A stretch of 64,000 nt of DNA, from assembly GCA_964017235.1 (NCBI GenBank), contig OZ024936.1:93966537-94030536 (forward strand). The letters run 5' to 3'. The DNA is from Sabellastarte sp. h YS-2021 (taxonomy: Eukaryota; Annelida; Polychaeta; Sabellida; Sabellidae). The translations under genes were made by a program, and so were the position numbers. The notes below the pieces were generated by a model. That model saw only the letters and a list, made by a program, of their open reading frames with translations, had not been told where the DNA came from and did not search any database. Below are positions 63,474-64,000 of this stretch, piece after piece. Each line of letters opens with the position of its first letter. The stretch's first letter is position 1.

Positions 63474-64000
63474 TTGCACAGATGGGGAGGGGGTGACCCC
63501 ACGATCTTATACAATATAACAGGGTATGGGTTAAGTGGTTTATTTTTTGAGATACACACAAAAGCAACATTCCCCATTAATTTTAGTTGGGACATGTCTG
63601 TAGCATGGGTACGTACCTTACACGAGCAAAATTATGGTCGGGGAAAAAAGGTCTCAATTTTTCTCCAGAAATAGCAAGGTCAGGCCGCCGCAAACTGATA
63701 CAATATGACAGGATTGGGTGTTTGGGGCTTAGTTATGGAGAATCGGCCAAAATGAGCATTTCCCATTGACTTTAGTTGGGGGATTTCCAGATGCATGTAT
63801 AGCTACCTGATGTCACCGACGACCAATCTGGCCGTGGTGGTGGACAGGGATGTTTTTGCACAGATGGGGAGGGGGTGACCCCACGATCTTGTACAATATA
63901 ACAGGGTATGGGTTAAGTGGTTTATTTTTTGAGATACACACAACAGCAACATTCCCCATTAATTTTAGTTGGGACATGTCTGTAGCATGGGTACGTACCT

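Larger units (their letters stand above)
29156..64000. repeat. Satellite array, right block (382-bp monomer, about 91 copies)
   Basis: Same monomer and orientation as the left block. Anchors run from 29511 to 63856, giving 90 complete intervals, with 355 bp of the interrupted monomer at the left and 145 bp at the window end. Length changes are few: -3 at 29458 and 32130; +1 near 29680, 39227, 47342, 48608, 53455 and 54721; -2 near 35754; -1 near 40312, 46208 and 52321; -33 near 63334. From about 38.2 kb new variants appear ('catcgacg', 'aggatgggg', 'gttaggggat', 'ggtgaaaaaagg') that are absent from the left part. The array does not end inside the window. Confidence 0.98.

Noticed and set aside
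701..64000. CRISPR array or prokaryotic repeat
   Set aside because: The repeat is a continuous 382-bp tandem unit with no short direct repeats separated by unique spacers, and the interruption is a eukaryotic LTR element.

Overview
This window is almost entirely a satellite DNA array from an animal genome. From position 701 to the end it is a head-to-tail tandem array of one 382-bp monomer, always in the same orientation. It holds 150 complete monomers plus a partial one at each end. No host gene, tRNA or rRNA is recognisable. The organism is eukaryotic and most likely a vertebrate or another deuterostome. Three things suggest this: the interrupting LTR retrotransposon resembles Ty3/Gypsy elements common in fish and amphibians, its primer-binding site equals the 3' end of vertebrate tRNA-Pro, and many monomer variants are C-to-T or G-to-A changes at CpG, as expected in a methylated genome. 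The species cannot be named from the sequence.

Layout. 1-700 is non-repetitive, AT-rich flank ending in a poly-C/A-rich tract. 701-23514 is the left satellite block. 23515-29150 is a 5,636-bp LTR retrotransposon on the minus strand with a 5-bp target duplication (GTGAC). 29156-64000 is the right satellite block, still running at the window end. Removing the element and one TSD copy restores a single 379-bp monomer, so this is a clean insertion into a pre-existing array.

The satellite has structure at several scales. Each 382-bp monomer is an old dimer of two diverged halves (189 + 193 bp). Monomer variants form higher-order repeats of 2, 3, 7 and 16 units. The clearest is a 6,113-bp (16-monomer) tandem duplication at about 44.3-56.5 kb that looks almost identical between copies. 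A 16-monomer spacing recurs at two other places. Variant types are regional, indicating local homogenisation.

The retrotransposon has two LTRs (1,013 and 1,018 bp) that differ by two substitutions and one small indel, a tRNA-Pro primer-binding site and a polypurine tract. It encodes Gag (with a CCHC knuckle), protease and integrase (intact DD35E). No reverse transcriptase or RNase H is found anywhere in it. The Gag frame has a nonsense codon, and the integrase C-terminus is frameshifted. It is best read as a recently inserted, non-autonomous element that depended on enzymes supplied in trans.

I found no new protein-coding system. The most interesting content is the nested satellite organisation and the RT-less element with nearly identical LTRs.
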